From Bacteroidia bacterium (GTDB lineage Bacteria > Bacteroidota > Bacteroidia > Chitinophagales > Saprospiraceae): a DNA stretch of 64,000 bases. The stretch is taken from assembly GCA_030429045.1 (NCBI GenBank), contig JAUIEA010000003.1, forward strand, positions 17,855 through 81,854, in the 5' to 3' direction. Position numbers and translations under genes: made by a program. How positions within the stretch are numbered: position 1 is the first letter of the stretch; every line of letters starts with the position of its first letter. Below, one piece after another: positions 17,205-25,669 of this stretch. Below the pieces are notes generated by a model, which saw nothing but the letters and a program-made list of their open reading frames with translations, was not told where the DNA came from and did not search any database.

Positions 17205-18848
17205 ATGCGTCTGATCAGTCTTCTCTTCTTTGTCTGTGCCTGGCTTCCCTCATTCGGTCAGGGATTACCGCCTACCGGTGATCTGGAATCCCCCTATCAG
17301 GCCATCTACCAGCATCTCTATTATCTCCAACCGGAAACCAGTGACCCGGCGAAGGCATCCGAGGCCCTGGCCCAGGTCGGAGATTCGGCCACCATGGTTC
17401 GGCTGGCCATCCAGCTCAAGCAGGTCCTGGACGGTAATGGCTACTTTGTCTATCTGGAAAAACTGCCCCGGGATCCGCAGTATCGCGATACACTTACCCG
17501 GAGCGCAACCTATTCACCATTTCCGGAAGAGAATCCCTTGATCTTTGTCTCGGAAGAAAATGGCATCTGGCGGTACAGTGAGGAGACTGTCAAGGCCATC
17601 CCTGACATGCACCGTCACCTATATCCATTCGGAGTAGACCGACTGGTCAACTGGTTTGGCCAGAATGCGGAGCACAGTTTTCTGGGATTGTTCACCTGGC
17701 AATGGATCGGATTGCTGCTCCTTCCCGTCATCCTGTTTCTCCTCTACTGGCTGATCTATTTTTTCCTGTTTCCCATCATGCGCAGCCTGGCGCATCGTTT
17801 TGATGTGGATGACATCACCGACCAGACCAGTCTTCGCCATGCGGATCGCTACCTGACACTCTGGATCCTGGTCAAAGTCGCCATCCTGGCCATCCCCCTC
17901 TTGCAACTCCCCGTCCGCGTGAATGAATGGATGCTACATGGACTTCGGATCACTTCCTGGATTTTCGTTCTGCTATTGGGCCTTCGCATCCTGGATCTGG
18001 TTTTTGTCTATGTCCGGAAAGCAGCCGAAAAAACGGATACCAAAACGGATGACCAGCTGGTGCCTATCCTGCGAAAGACCTTTCAGATCATCCTGGTCTT
18101 TCTCATCCTGGTACCCATTCTGCGCCTCCTGGAAGTGAATCTCACCGCCTTGATTGCCGGCCTGTCCATTGGCGGTATTGCCGTGGCACTGGCAGCCCAG
18201 GATACCGTCAAAAACCTGATCAGCTCAGCACTCATCTTTTTTGACAAGCCCTTCCAGATAGGCGATTATATTCTTGCCGGCGGAGTGGAAGGCACAGTGG
18301 TGGAGATCGGCTTCCGGTCGACCCGAATGATGACCATTGACAGTTCCATCATTTCCATCCCGAACAGCAATATGATCAATGACAATATTGTCAATCTTGG
18401 TCTTCGTCAATATCGCCTGGTTCACTTCATGATCGGGGTGGTGTACAGCACACCTGCCGACCAGATCCAACGCTTTATTGATTCCCTGCGGGATATGGCC
18501 CAGTCTCATCCGGACACCCGAAAGGACCTGATCTTCATCTACCTGCACGAACTGAACAATTCCAGCATTGACATTCGCTTTCGGGTTCCGGTGGTGGTGC
18601 CGGATTTCAAGAATGAGTTGATCGTCCGGGAGGAATTGGTGATGGGCATTATCCGCCTGGCTCACGAGGCCGGGATCAGCTTTGCCTTCCCGAGTCAGTC
18701 ACTCTATGTGGAGAGCTTCCCCGGTCAGGATCCCAATCCGGGTGCACCGGTCCCCGATCCGCAGGATTGGCAGGAGATCGAACGTTCCTGGCTGGTCAAA
18801 TTGCAGGATCGATGGACCACCAGCCGGGATGCCAGACCAAAGGAATGA
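17205..18848 (+). CDS. Mechanosensitive ion channel of the MscS family, large periplasmic N-terminus
   Basis: A 547-residue protein. It has a signal peptide (MRLISLLFFVCAWLPSFGQG), a periplasmic domain of about 140 residues, four to five membrane helices, then the pore helix and MscS beta domain: NLTALIAGLSIGGIAVALAA, DTVKNLISSALIFFDKPFQI and GTVVEIGFRSTRM. The C-terminal alpha/beta domain follows. This channel class opens on membrane tension and releases solutes after hypo-osmotic shock. ATG 17205 replaces the TTG of the track because it begins the signal peptide. A promoter for the next gene overlaps its stop codon. Confidence 0.93.
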   Translation: MRLISLLFFVCAWLPSFGQGLPPTGDLESPYQAIYQHLYYLQPETSDPAKASEALAQVGDSATMVRLAIQLKQVLDGNGYFVYLEKLPRDPQYRDTLTRSATYSPFPEENPLIFVSEENGIWRYSEETVKAIPDMHRHLYPFGVDRLVNWFGQNAEHSFLGLFTWQWIGLLLLPVILFLLYWLIYFFLFPIMRSLAHRFDVDDITDQTSLRHADRYLTLWILVKVAILAIPLLQLPVRVNEWMLHGLRITSWIFVLLLGLRILDLVFVYVRKAAEKTDTKTDDQLVPILRKTFQIILVFLILVPILRLLEVNLTALIAGLSIGGIAVALAAQDTVKNLISSALIFFDKPFQIGDYILAGGVEGTVVEIGFRSTRMMTIDSSIISIPNSNMINDNIVNLGLRQYRLVHFMIGVVYSTPADQIQRFIDSLRDMAQSHPDTRKDLIFIYLHELNNSSIDIRFRVPVVVPDFKNELIVREELVMGIIRLAHEAGISFAFPSQSLYVESFPGQDPNPGAPVPDPQDWQEIERSWLVKLQDRWTTSRDARPKE

Positions 18849-18850
18849 TG

Positions 18851-18858
18851 TACCTTTG
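18851..18858 (+). promoter_or_regulatory. -7 box of the LEA-like gene
   Basis: TACCTTTG, a perfect TAnnTTTG, begins 3 bp after the MscS stop and ends 24 bp before the next ATG. No convincing -33 element is present. Confidence 0.55.
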
Positions 18859-18881
18859 CACCATACTTAACCCCTACGATC

Positions 18882-19472
18882 ATGGCATTCGAATTTTTTA
18901 AAAAATGGTTTGGCAAGGCTCAGGAAGAATTGAGCGAAGAAATGGCTGAGGCCAAGGAACACGCCAAGGCGCTTCGTGAGAAGGCAAAGGAATGGGCTGA
19001 CAAGACAGAAGAAATGATGGAAGAGGCTGGTAAGGCTGCTGCAGAGACAGGTGAGCGGATGGCCACCAAAGCCAAGGCCTGGGCCGAAGAAGCGGGTGAG
19101 GCAACCGAAAAGATGGCCGGGCAGGCAAAGGAAGCAGCAAAAAAAGCCTGGGACGAAGCTTCTGAAGTCACCGAAAAAGTCACGGAGAAGGCCACAGAGG
19201 CTGCCAAAAAAGCCATGGAAGAGGCTGAAGAGCTCACCGAGAAAGTGGTCACGAACGCAAAGGAGTGGGCCGACAAAACAGAAGACACCCTGGAGGAATG
19301 GGCGGATAAAGCCAAGGCAACTGCCAAGGACATGGCCGAAAAGGCCAAAGATGCTGCTGAGGACGTGACCGAAAAGGTAGAAGACATGGTCCAGGGAAAG
19401 GAGGCGGACGAAACGCCTGCAACCGACACCAATCCGGAACCACCTGCCGATCAGACCCCGCCTGTCGCTTAA
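18882..19472 (+). CDS. Alanine/lysine/glutamate-rich LEA-like (apolipoprotein-like) helical protein
   Basis: 196 residues with extreme Ala, Lys and Glu content, no Cys, and a repeating amphipathic pattern of about 11 residues; the unit KEWADKTE occurs twice. An N-terminal amphipathic helix (MAFEFFKKWFGKAQ) could touch membranes. The tail is Pro/Thr/Asp-rich. Group-3 LEA proteins and apolipoprotein-like bacterial proteins have this composition and act as desiccation or osmotic protectants. Here that is inference, supported by its place directly behind an MscS channel. It has its own -7 box and terminator. The long antisense ORFs over it are composition artefacts. Confidence 0.8.
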   Translation: MAFEFFKKWFGKAQEELSEEMAEAKEHAKALREKAKEWADKTEEMMEEAGKAAAETGERMATKAKAWAEEAGEATEKMAGQAKEAAKKAWDEASEVTEKVTEKATEAAKKAMEEAEELTEKVVTNAKEWADKTEDTLEEWADKAKATAKDMAEKAKDAAEDVTEKVEDMVQGKEADETPATDTNPEPPADQTPPVA

Positions 19473-19501
19473 CGGCTCCACGTATTTCCTGTATCGATCC
19501 G

Positions 19502-19552
19502 GCCCGAATCCGTCAGCTGCATACAGGTAGCTAACGGATTCGGGCTATTTTT
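19502..19552 (+). terminator. Terminator after the LEA-like gene
   Basis: GCCCGAATCCGTcAGCT and AGCTaACGGATTCGGGC form a long stem (12 bp plus an inner 4 bp) followed by TATTTTTA. Confidence 0.85.
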
Positions 19553-19575
19553 ACGCCCAGCCCACCCAAGTCGTT

Positions 19576-21180
19576 GTGCCCACACCTGATCTACATCCTG
19601 TTTCACGCCGTTGGGAGTTCACCCTCCTCTTCCTGATCGGAGCGCTGACCCTTCCCGCCCTGCTGATCAATCTGGGGGACCATACCTTCATCGATGATGA
19701 AGGCATCCGGTCTCTGGTGGCTTTTGAAATGATGGAATCGGGAGATTACATTCATACGACCATGAATGATGAGGCCTATTATAAAAAGCCTCCCCTCTAC
19801 AACTGGGTTCTCGTCGCTGCATTTACCATCACCGGATCTGTCAATGAATGGTCTGCTCGCCTGCCAACGGTCCTGTTTCTCCTCACCTTCCTGGTTCTGA
19901 TCTTCTTCGCCATACGTAGGGCCACCGGAGATACCACCATGGCTTTTGTGGTTGCCGCCCTGACCCTGACCAGTGGTCGGATCCTCTTCTGGGACTCCTT
20001 CCTCGGCCTGATCGACATGGCCTTTTCCATGACCATCTTCGGGCTGTTTCTCTGGTTGTATTTTCGCTACCGATCCAGGCAATGGTTTGCCTATTTCATC
20101 GGGGCCTGGCTCATTGCAGCCATTGCCTTTCTCCTCAAGGGCCTTCCGGCAGTGGTCTTTCTGGGACTGTCGATCACCGCACATCTGTTGAGTGAGAAAC
20201 AATGGAAAAAACTGTTCCATCCCGGGCAGTTTATGGGTGCCGTCCTCTTTCTTCTCCTTGTAGGTGGGTATTACTGGTTGCGACTGGAAGGCGCTGACCC
20301 GGAAACGGTTTTCGGAACCTTGTTTACGGAGTCCGCTCAACGAACACCTACCCACCACGGAATCGGCAAGGTGTTATTGCACATCCTGACCTTCCCCTTC
20401 GAGATGACCTATCATTTTCTGCCCTGGTCCCTGCTTCTCCTGTTTCTATTTCCAATTCGCTCGTTATGGACCCGGTTGGAACACCCTTTTGTCCGGTTCA
20501 ACCTGTTGATGATCGCGGCGAATATTCCGATCTACTGGATCAGCCCGGACGTGTTCCCGCGATACCTGCTGATGTTTGTCCCGATGTTTTCCCTGATCGG
20601 ATATGTGCTGTACACCACCGCCTCCGACCGTCCCAGGAGGCTCTTCTATGCACTGCTTGCCACGGTGGCTGTACTGATCTCCCTGGCTTCCTGGACGCCA
20701 CTCATCCTGGAGCAAACCCGGGACATGGCACACGTCCTGCCCAAAACCCTGCTTTTGATGGGCCTGACCATCATCCCCGCAGTCGCCGTCTTGCGGCGCA
20801 GGGATCTTCTGCTCTGTGGTCTGGTGGTCCAATTGCTCACCTTGCGCCTGGCCTTTGACTGGTTTGTCATTCCGGATCGGATCGCAAATGACTTCGGCAC
20901 CGAAGTCCGCGAGGATGCCCGCCGTATCGGTCATCGGTATAAAGACAGACCCCTGGTCTATCTCGATGAAGCGCTAGCTTCTCCGACCACCTGGTTTTAT
21001 CTGAGCACCGCGCGGGGAAAGATCACCCCGGTCGCGCCCTCACCTCCCGCCCCCGGTCAGGCCTTTATCGTGCCCCGGTACACCAACCTGCCTCCGGGAG
21101 TGATCATTACAGATACCATGCATATCCGTCATGTAGATGATCGGTTTGTGCTGATTTGTGAAATGCCCGTCTCTAACTGA
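19576..21180 (+). CDS. Glycosyltransferase family 39 (ArnT/PMT-like) membrane protein
   Basis: A 534-residue GT-C-type enzyme. It uses polyprenyl-phosphate-linked sugars as donors at the periplasmic face. The first periplasmic loop has the acidic motif DHTFIDDEGIR, and the second loop has YYKKPPLYNW, as in ArnT-like GT39 proteins. About twelve membrane helices and a C-terminal soluble tail follow. The start is a GTG at 19576; no suitable ATG exists near the N-terminus. It is followed after 7 bp by a polyprenyl-phosphate GT2 gene and then a flippase-like gene, so the three probably form one lipid-linked sugar pathway. Acceptor (lipid A, protein or glycan) unknown. Confidence 0.85.
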   Translation: MPTPDLHPVSRRWEFTLLFLIGALTLPALLINLGDHTFIDDEGIRSLVAFEMMESGDYIHTTMNDEAYYKKPPLYNWVLVAAFTITGSVNEWSARLPTVLFLLTFLVLIFFAIRRATGDTTMAFVVAALTLTSGRILFWDSFLGLIDMAFSMTIFGLFLWLYFRYRSRQWFAYFIGAWLIAAIAFLLKGLPAVVFLGLSITAHLLSEKQWKKLFHPGQFMGAVLFLLLVGGYYWLRLEGADPETVFGTLFTESAQRTPTHHGIGKVLLHILTFPFEMTYHFLPWSLLLLFLFPIRSLWTRLEHPFVRFNLLMIAANIPIYWISPDVFPRYLLMFVPMFSLIGYVLYTTASDRPRRLFYALLATVAVLISLASWTPLILEQTRDMAHVLPKTLLLMGLTIIPAVAVLRRRDLLLCGLVVQLLTLRLAFDWFVIPDRIANDFGTEVREDARRIGHRYKDRPLVYLDEALASPTTWFYLSTARGKITPVAPSPPAPGQAFIVPRYTNLPPGVIITDTMHIRHVDDRFVLICEMPVSN

Positions 21181-21187
21181 TTGAACT

Positions 21188-22150
21188 ATGCGACCCTACC
21201 TCTCTGTCATCGTCTGCGTCTATAATGAAGTCGAGAACATTCGCCCCCTGGTGGACAAGATTCGCCAGGACCTTCAAGACCTCGATTACGAACTGATCTA
21301 TGTGGATGACGGATCGACCGACGGAACAGTGGCTGCCCTGAAGGAGGTGATGTTTGATCGCCTCCGGGTTGTCGAGTTGAGAAAGAATTATGGGCAAAGT
21401 GCTGCCCTGGCCGCCGGGATCAATGAAGCAAGGGGGACCTATCTCGCCACCCTGGACGGAGATCTTCAAAACGACCCGGTGGATATCCCCATGATGCTGA
21501 CCATGGCAGAACGGGAAGAGTGGGACCTGGTCGCCGGCATTCGTGCAAATCGACAAGACGGGATGATCCTTCGGAAGATCCCCAGCAAAATTGCCAATGC
21601 CATCATCCGCCAGAGTACGGGGATCCATATCAAGGATTATGGCTGCACCCTGAAAGTCTTTAAAAGTGATGTTGCCAAGGATATGGGATTGTATGGCGAG
21701 TTGCATCGTTTCATTCCTGTCCTGGCCAGCCTGGAAGGGGCCCGTATCACCCAGGTGGATGTGCATCACCACCCGAGGATCCACGGGGTCTCCAAATACG
21801 GGATCGGACGGACGTTTCGGGTGATCAGCGACTTGTTGCTGATGGTCTTCTTCCGCCGTTACCTCCAAAAACCCATGCACCTGTTTGGCACGGCAGGGGT
21901 CATTGCCTTCGGCATCGGGGTGTTGATCAATCTCTATCTGCTTGCCTTGAAAGTAATGGGCCATGACATCTGGGGCAAGCCCCTCCTGATCCTCGGCGTA
22001 TTGCTGGTCATTGGAGGCATTCAGTTCATTACCATCGGGATCATTGTGGAGATCATGATGCGCACCTATTACGAGTCACAGAACAAAACGGTGTACAAGG
22101 TGAGGCGCATCATCCAATCCGATGCAGACCGGGCCCATGGAAACGAGTAG
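21188..22150 (+). CDS. Polyprenyl-phosphate glycosyltransferase (GT2, GtrB/DPM1-like)
   Basis: 320 residues. The cytosolic GT-A domain has VIVCVYNEVENI, YVDDGSTDGT and TLDGDLQNDP, the last supplying the metal-binding DxD-type motif. Two C-terminal membrane helices (about 235-305) are typical of GtrB/ArnC-like enzymes that transfer a sugar from a nucleotide donor to undecaprenyl phosphate. ATG 21188. The gene starts 7 bp after the GT39 gene and overlaps the next gene, so translation is probably coupled. It likely makes the donor used by the GT39 enzyme. Confidence 0.9.
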   Translation: MRPYLSVIVCVYNEVENIRPLVDKIRQDLQDLDYELIYVDDGSTDGTVAALKEVMFDRLRVVELRKNYGQSAALAAGINEARGTYLATLDGDLQNDPVDIPMMLTMAEREEWDLVAGIRANRQDGMILRKIPSKIANAIIRQSTGIHIKDYGCTLKVFKSDVAKDMGLYGELHRFIPVLASLEGARITQVDVHHHPRIHGVSKYGIGRTFRVISDLLLMVFFRRYLQKPMHLFGTAGVIAFGIGVLINLYLLALKVMGHDIWGKPLLILGVLLVIGGIQFITIGIIVEIMMRTYYESQNKTVYKVRRIIQSDADRAHGNE

Positions 22151-23012
22151 ACCTCTCTGGCAAAAACGGCTTCTTTTTGCAGGAAAAGTGGCTTTGTCGG
22201 TCACTGCGCTGATCATCGTTTATCAGAAAATTGATATGCGCCAGTTGGTGGATCTGCTCCGGAACGGGCAATGGTGGTGGTTCCTGCCGGCACTGCTGTT
22301 CTTCACCAGCTCCCAGGTCGCCTCGGCCTTCCGGCTGAACACCCTCTTTCGCCATATCGGGCTAAACCTTTCCGAGCGGACCAATCTGCGCCTCTACTGG
22401 CTGGGTATGTATTACAATCTCCTGCTGCCTGGTGGCATCGGCGGGGATGCCTATAAAGTGGTGGTCCTGCGCAAGCGAAATGTTGTCGCTACCCGCGATC
22501 TGGTCCTGGCCTCTCTGGCTGACCGGGCCTTCGGACTGCTGGCGCTGGTCAGTCTCGCCCTGGTCCTGGTCTGGTATCTGCCACCACTGTTTTCCGCCCA
22601 ATCCTGGATCCTCCTCCTGGTCCCCATCCTGATCCTGATCGCCTGGTGGGTGGTCCGCTGGATCCAACCAGCCATCAGCCCGGCCTTTAGGATCGTCCTG
22701 GGATGGTCTTTCCTGGTCCAGGGCTTGCAAGTCTGTGCCGTACTCTGCCTGCTGTTGATGATCGGGCAGCCATTGCCCTGGCTGGGCTTTATCGTGCTCT
22801 TTCTGGCCTCCAGTGTACTGGCAGCCTTGCCCCTGAGCTATGGAGGAGCCGGTGCTCGAGAAATCGCATTCTTCTATGGTGCTACCTGGCTTGGCCTTGC
22901 AGAGGCGCCGGCTGTCGCCATCAGTGTCCTGTTCTACCTGATGACCCTCCTTGTCTCCCTCTCCGGGATGTCCTTCAGCTTCCGCGATTGGGAGGATATG
23001 CAGGCAGCCTAG
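22137..23012 (+). CDS. Lysylphosphatidylglycerol synthase TM-region / flippase-like (UPF0104) protein
   Basis: About 291 residues with eight or so hydrophobic segments. The motifs LPGGIGGDAYKVVVLRKRN and LPLSYGGAGAREIAFFY are characteristic of the AglD/UPF0104 family, which lacks the catalytic domain of MprF. Members sit next to polyprenyl-phosphate glycosyltransferases and are thought to flip lipid-linked sugars. That role is inferred here from context. ATG 22137 overlaps the upstream gene by 14 bp; ATG 22122 is possible and would overlap by 29 bp. Confidence 0.85.
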   Translation: METSRPLWQKRLLFAGKVALSVTALIIVYQKIDMRQLVDLLRNGQWWWFLPALLFFTSSQVASAFRLNTLFRHIGLNLSERTNLRLYWLGMYYNLLLPGGIGGDAYKVVVLRKRNVVATRDLVLASLADRAFGLLALVSLALVLVWYLPPLFSAQSWILLLVPILILIAWWVVRWIQPAISPAFRIVLGWSFLVQGLQVCAVLCLLLMIGQPLPWLGFIVLFLASSVLAALPLSYGGAGAREIAFFYGATWLGLAEAPAVAISVLFYLMTLLVSLSGMSFSFRDWEDMQAA

Positions 23013-23105
23013 TTTGCCATCTTCAGGGGCTTCAAAAAGAGAACCCCTGAGATGCAGCTGCATGCAGGGGTTCATCGGTTTTCATGAAGCAATGATCCGT
23101 CCAGA

Positions 23106-24062
23106 TTATCCGGGAGACTTCCCTCCCTGGAGAAAATCAGTATATTCTTTAAAGGCATCAAAATCTCCTTTGGCCAGCAGGTCCGCCTGTTTGGGCCAGG
23201 TTCCGGGATCATGGATGCGATAGCGATCGCCGGCAGCGTCCAGGATCTCCTGCAGTCTGGCAACAGATGCCGAAGCGAGGTCGCTCCAATTCCGGATGCC
23301 CCCGTCTTTCAGCAGTTGTTCGATCTTCGGACCCACCCCTTCCACGACTTTCAAGTCATTGGGATTTGAGGGTGTTGCCTTTGCCCGTTTGAGCGCTGCG
23401 GGGTTGGTCATTTTCGTCTGAAAGAGGGCGGCTGCCTGACCGACCCAATTATCCCGGGCGATACGTCCCGGGAAAAACTCGATGGCCCGGGTGACCTGCT
23501 CGACAAGGTCGTCATCAAACTGGCTGATCTGTTCAAATGTGTAGAGATCCAGCGCATTCAGTTTTTTCTCAATAAATGGGCCGACGCCATTGATCAGTTT
23601 CAGATCATCTTTATCCGCAGCAGTGGCCTTGGTGATCCGGGTCCCCATGGCTGCGCTGAGTGCCTGTTTTGCAGCACCTGCCTCCCCGCCTTCTTTCTTT
23701 CCAGTGGGTGACTTGGCCTTGCCCTCGACCTTTTCCTGCAGGGTATAGATATCTGCTCGCAACTGACCCTTTTCTTCCTCGCAGGTATGAAACTTCTTCC
23801 TGAAGTTGTCTGCCTCCATATTGGCCCGATGCAGGTCTTCCTCGGTGTTGGCCAGCTTGATCCTGGTCTCATCCAACTCCTTACTCACACGATTGAGGGT
23901 GGTCAGGGTTCCTGTCAATTCCGTACGTAGTTCCTCCAGTCGACGTCGCCAGTAGAGCCACCCGGTGATCAGGCCGATCAGAAAGGCGACAAACAGAAAC
24001 AGGAGAACCAGGAGACTGTCCCGAATGCTCATTTGGGTGAACAGGTCCGTCAAAAAATCCAT
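23106..24062 (-). CDS. Membrane-anchored coiled-coil protein with two helix-hairpin-helix modules
   Basis: 318 residues. One membrane helix lies near the N-terminus (SLLVLLFLFVAFLIGLITG). A coiled coil follows (about 50-125). Then come two related modules, DLKLINGVGPFIEKKLNALD (about 155-215) and DLKVVEGVGPKIEQLLKDGG (about 240-300). The GVGPxIExxL pattern is the helix-hairpin-helix fold seen in DNA-binding and ribosomal-like proteins; in Bacteroidota such proteins are often annotated only as hypothetical. It starts 17 bp behind an OmpA-family gene and is surely cotranscribed. A link between envelope and nucleoid is speculation. Confidence 0.75.
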   Translation of the reverse strand: MDFLTDLFTQMSIRDSLLVLLFLFVAFLIGLITGWLYWRRRLEELRTELTGTLTTLNRVSKELDETRIKLANTEEDLHRANMEADNFRKKFHTCEEEKGQLRADIYTLQEKVEGKAKSPTGKKEGGEAGAAKQALSAAMGTRITKATAADKDDLKLINGVGPFIEKKLNALDLYTFEQISQFDDDLVEQVTRAIEFFPGRIARDNWVGQAAALFQTKMTNPAALKRAKATPSNPNDLKVVEGVGPKIEQLLKDGGIRNWSDLASASVARLQEILDAAGDRYRIHDPGTWPKQADLLAKGDFDAFKEYTDFLQGGKSPG

Positions 24063-24079
24063 GCGTTCAGGTTTTTCGG

Positions 24080-24988
24080 TTAGTTGATGCTCAGGTTGAC
24101 ACGGCGGTTCTTCGCACGCCCGGCCTCCGTGTCATTTGCGGCTACAGGCTCACGCTCTCCGGCTGAAGCAATCTTGAATTTGGCTTTTACGCCTCTTTGC
24201 TCCAGGTATTTGCGGACAGATTGAGCGCGTCTTCGACCCAGATCCAGGTTGTACGCTTCACTACTCAGGGCGTCTGTATGCCCTGTGATGGTCAGGGTTT
24301 TTTCAGGATGCAGGTTGAAATAGATCTTGAGGCTGTCCGCATAGGCTTCAAAGGTGGCATTCGGCTGAAAAATATCCGAATTACGACCGAAATTGGCCCC
24401 TGAGAAATTCATGTTGGTAAAGGTGAATGCATCTGCGGCCGGAGCGGGTGTCGCCCCCTCTCCAGCCCCTTCTGCTGAAGTGGCAGCTGTGATCTGATCC
24501 CGAACACCAAATCGGATCGGGTAACTGAGGTCTTCATCTTCCAGCTGGAGGTAATCCAGGCCGATCCGACTCTCCGCAATACCCCGGTTCACCAACAGCT
24601 GACGGACGGATGCCGCCCTGGCCAACCCGAGATTCTCAAAGAAACCGGATGTTTTTCCCTCCTCAGATGCTCGAAAAGCCCCCGTGAGGGTCAATCCAAG
24701 ATCAGGATTGAGGGTCATCCAGGAGGCGATTGAATCGAGGAAGAGATGATTGGAAGCAGTGAGATCCGGCTGGACAGCATCTCCGGTAAAGGCCAGCTGT
24801 TCAAACCCTTTCATCACCAGATCCTCTCCCTGATATAACCCGAGATCCATGGCCCGGGTGGATGCCTCGTCCTTCTCTGTCGGCGGAGGCGAATCATCAC
24901 AATGGTGCTTGATCTCGCAGACATACCAATATCGACATAGGATCGCCCAGAGCAGAAAGATCAGAAACCCGTTGATCAAAATGCGCAT
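24080..24988 (-). CDS. OmpA-family protein with two OmpA-C-like regions
   Basis: 302 residues. An N-terminal hydrophobic helix (ILINGFLIFLLWAILCRYWY) is more like an uncleaved inner-membrane anchor than a signal peptide. The C-terminal domain has the peptidoglycan-binding motif TITGHTDALSSEAYNLDLGR and RRAQSVRKYL...NRRVNLSI. The central part (LTLTGAFRASEEGK, NLGLARAASVRQLL) looks like a degenerate second copy of the same domain. ATG 24986-24988. It leads a two-gene operon with the helix-hairpin-helix protein. Probably tethers the inner membrane to peptidoglycan. Confidence 0.85.
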   Translation of the reverse strand: MRILINGFLIFLLWAILCRYWYVCEIKHHCDDSPPPTEKDEASTRAMDLGLYQGEDLVMKGFEQLAFTGDAVQPDLTASNHLFLDSIASWMTLNPDLGLTLTGAFRASEEGKTSGFFENLGLARAASVRQLLVNRGIAESRIGLDYLQLEDEDLSYPIRFGVRDQITAATSAEGAGEGATPAPAADAFTFTNMNFSGANFGRNSDIFQPNATFEAYADSLKIYFNLHPEKTLTITGHTDALSSEAYNLDLGRRRAQSVRKYLEQRGVKAKFKIASAGEREPVAANDTEAGRAKNRRVNLSIN

Positions 24989-25073
24989 AGCGGGAGGATT
25001 TAGAATATTTGGTTGAATGTAATAAGTTCATCCTCAATCACCAAATGAAATACTGACTTTCAGTTGTAAATCC

Positions 25074-25562
25074 TTAGAATCGCTCAAAAGACACCTCACA
25101 AACGATATCCTGCCCGTACCAGTCATTATATTCCACAGCAACTGGTCTGCCCTGATAAAATAATCGCCTCATCCGCGATTTCATCAGCGCAAAATTCATG
25201 GTCCCCGATCTCTCCGGATGTGGTCGGACTGCCCGTCAGTGAAGCAGGCCCATTGCGCCAGCCCCCCCTGGTCAACTCCACTTGTTTGCTGGAACGACGA
25301 TGCTCAACATTATGGACGATCGCTGGATTGTGCCCACCCATTATCCGGATCTCCATGCGCTTCTCCTGATTATGCCTTTCCTGTTGGTTGGCATTTCTTG
25401 GCTCATCTGTCAGCACGGGTGGGTGGCTGCCGCCTGCTGATCAGCTGACTCGACCGCTGCCTTGCTTGCCGGCTCACCTTCACGGATGCCTTCCAAAGCA
25501 GGTGCACAATCTGGATGAGACAACATCAGGAAAAGGATCGGAATAAGAAGGTGGACATTCAT
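25074..25562 (-). pseudogene. Possible decayed small exported-protein gene (or unrelated short ORFs)
   Basis: The region between the OmpA gene and xerD holds three minus-strand fragments in different frames: an ATG at 25562 with a signal-like start (MNVHLLIPILFLMLSHPDC) that stops after 50 codons, a middle frame (25126-25416), and a 41-codon end (ATG 25199, ending YGQDIVCEVSFERF). A run of seven C (G7 on the minus strand) lies at about 25262-25268, a likely slippage site. They may be pieces of one gene with two frameshifts, or chance ORFs. I recognise no family. Confidence 0.28.
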
Positions 25563-25669
25563 GACAGAGGCGGTGAATTGATCTTGAAATTTCAACTTCA
25601 CCTTCCATCTCACCTTTGAAACAGACACTTACTCACTTTTTTTTACGTTCTTGACAGACCACTTCCTCC

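Noticed and set aside
18867-19481. Long minus-strand ORFs opposite the LEA-like gene
   Set aside because: They are mirror products of the Ala/Lys/Glu codon bias; Leu/Phe/Gly- or Ser/Ala-rich text without signal or domain. The plus strand has a promoter and terminator.
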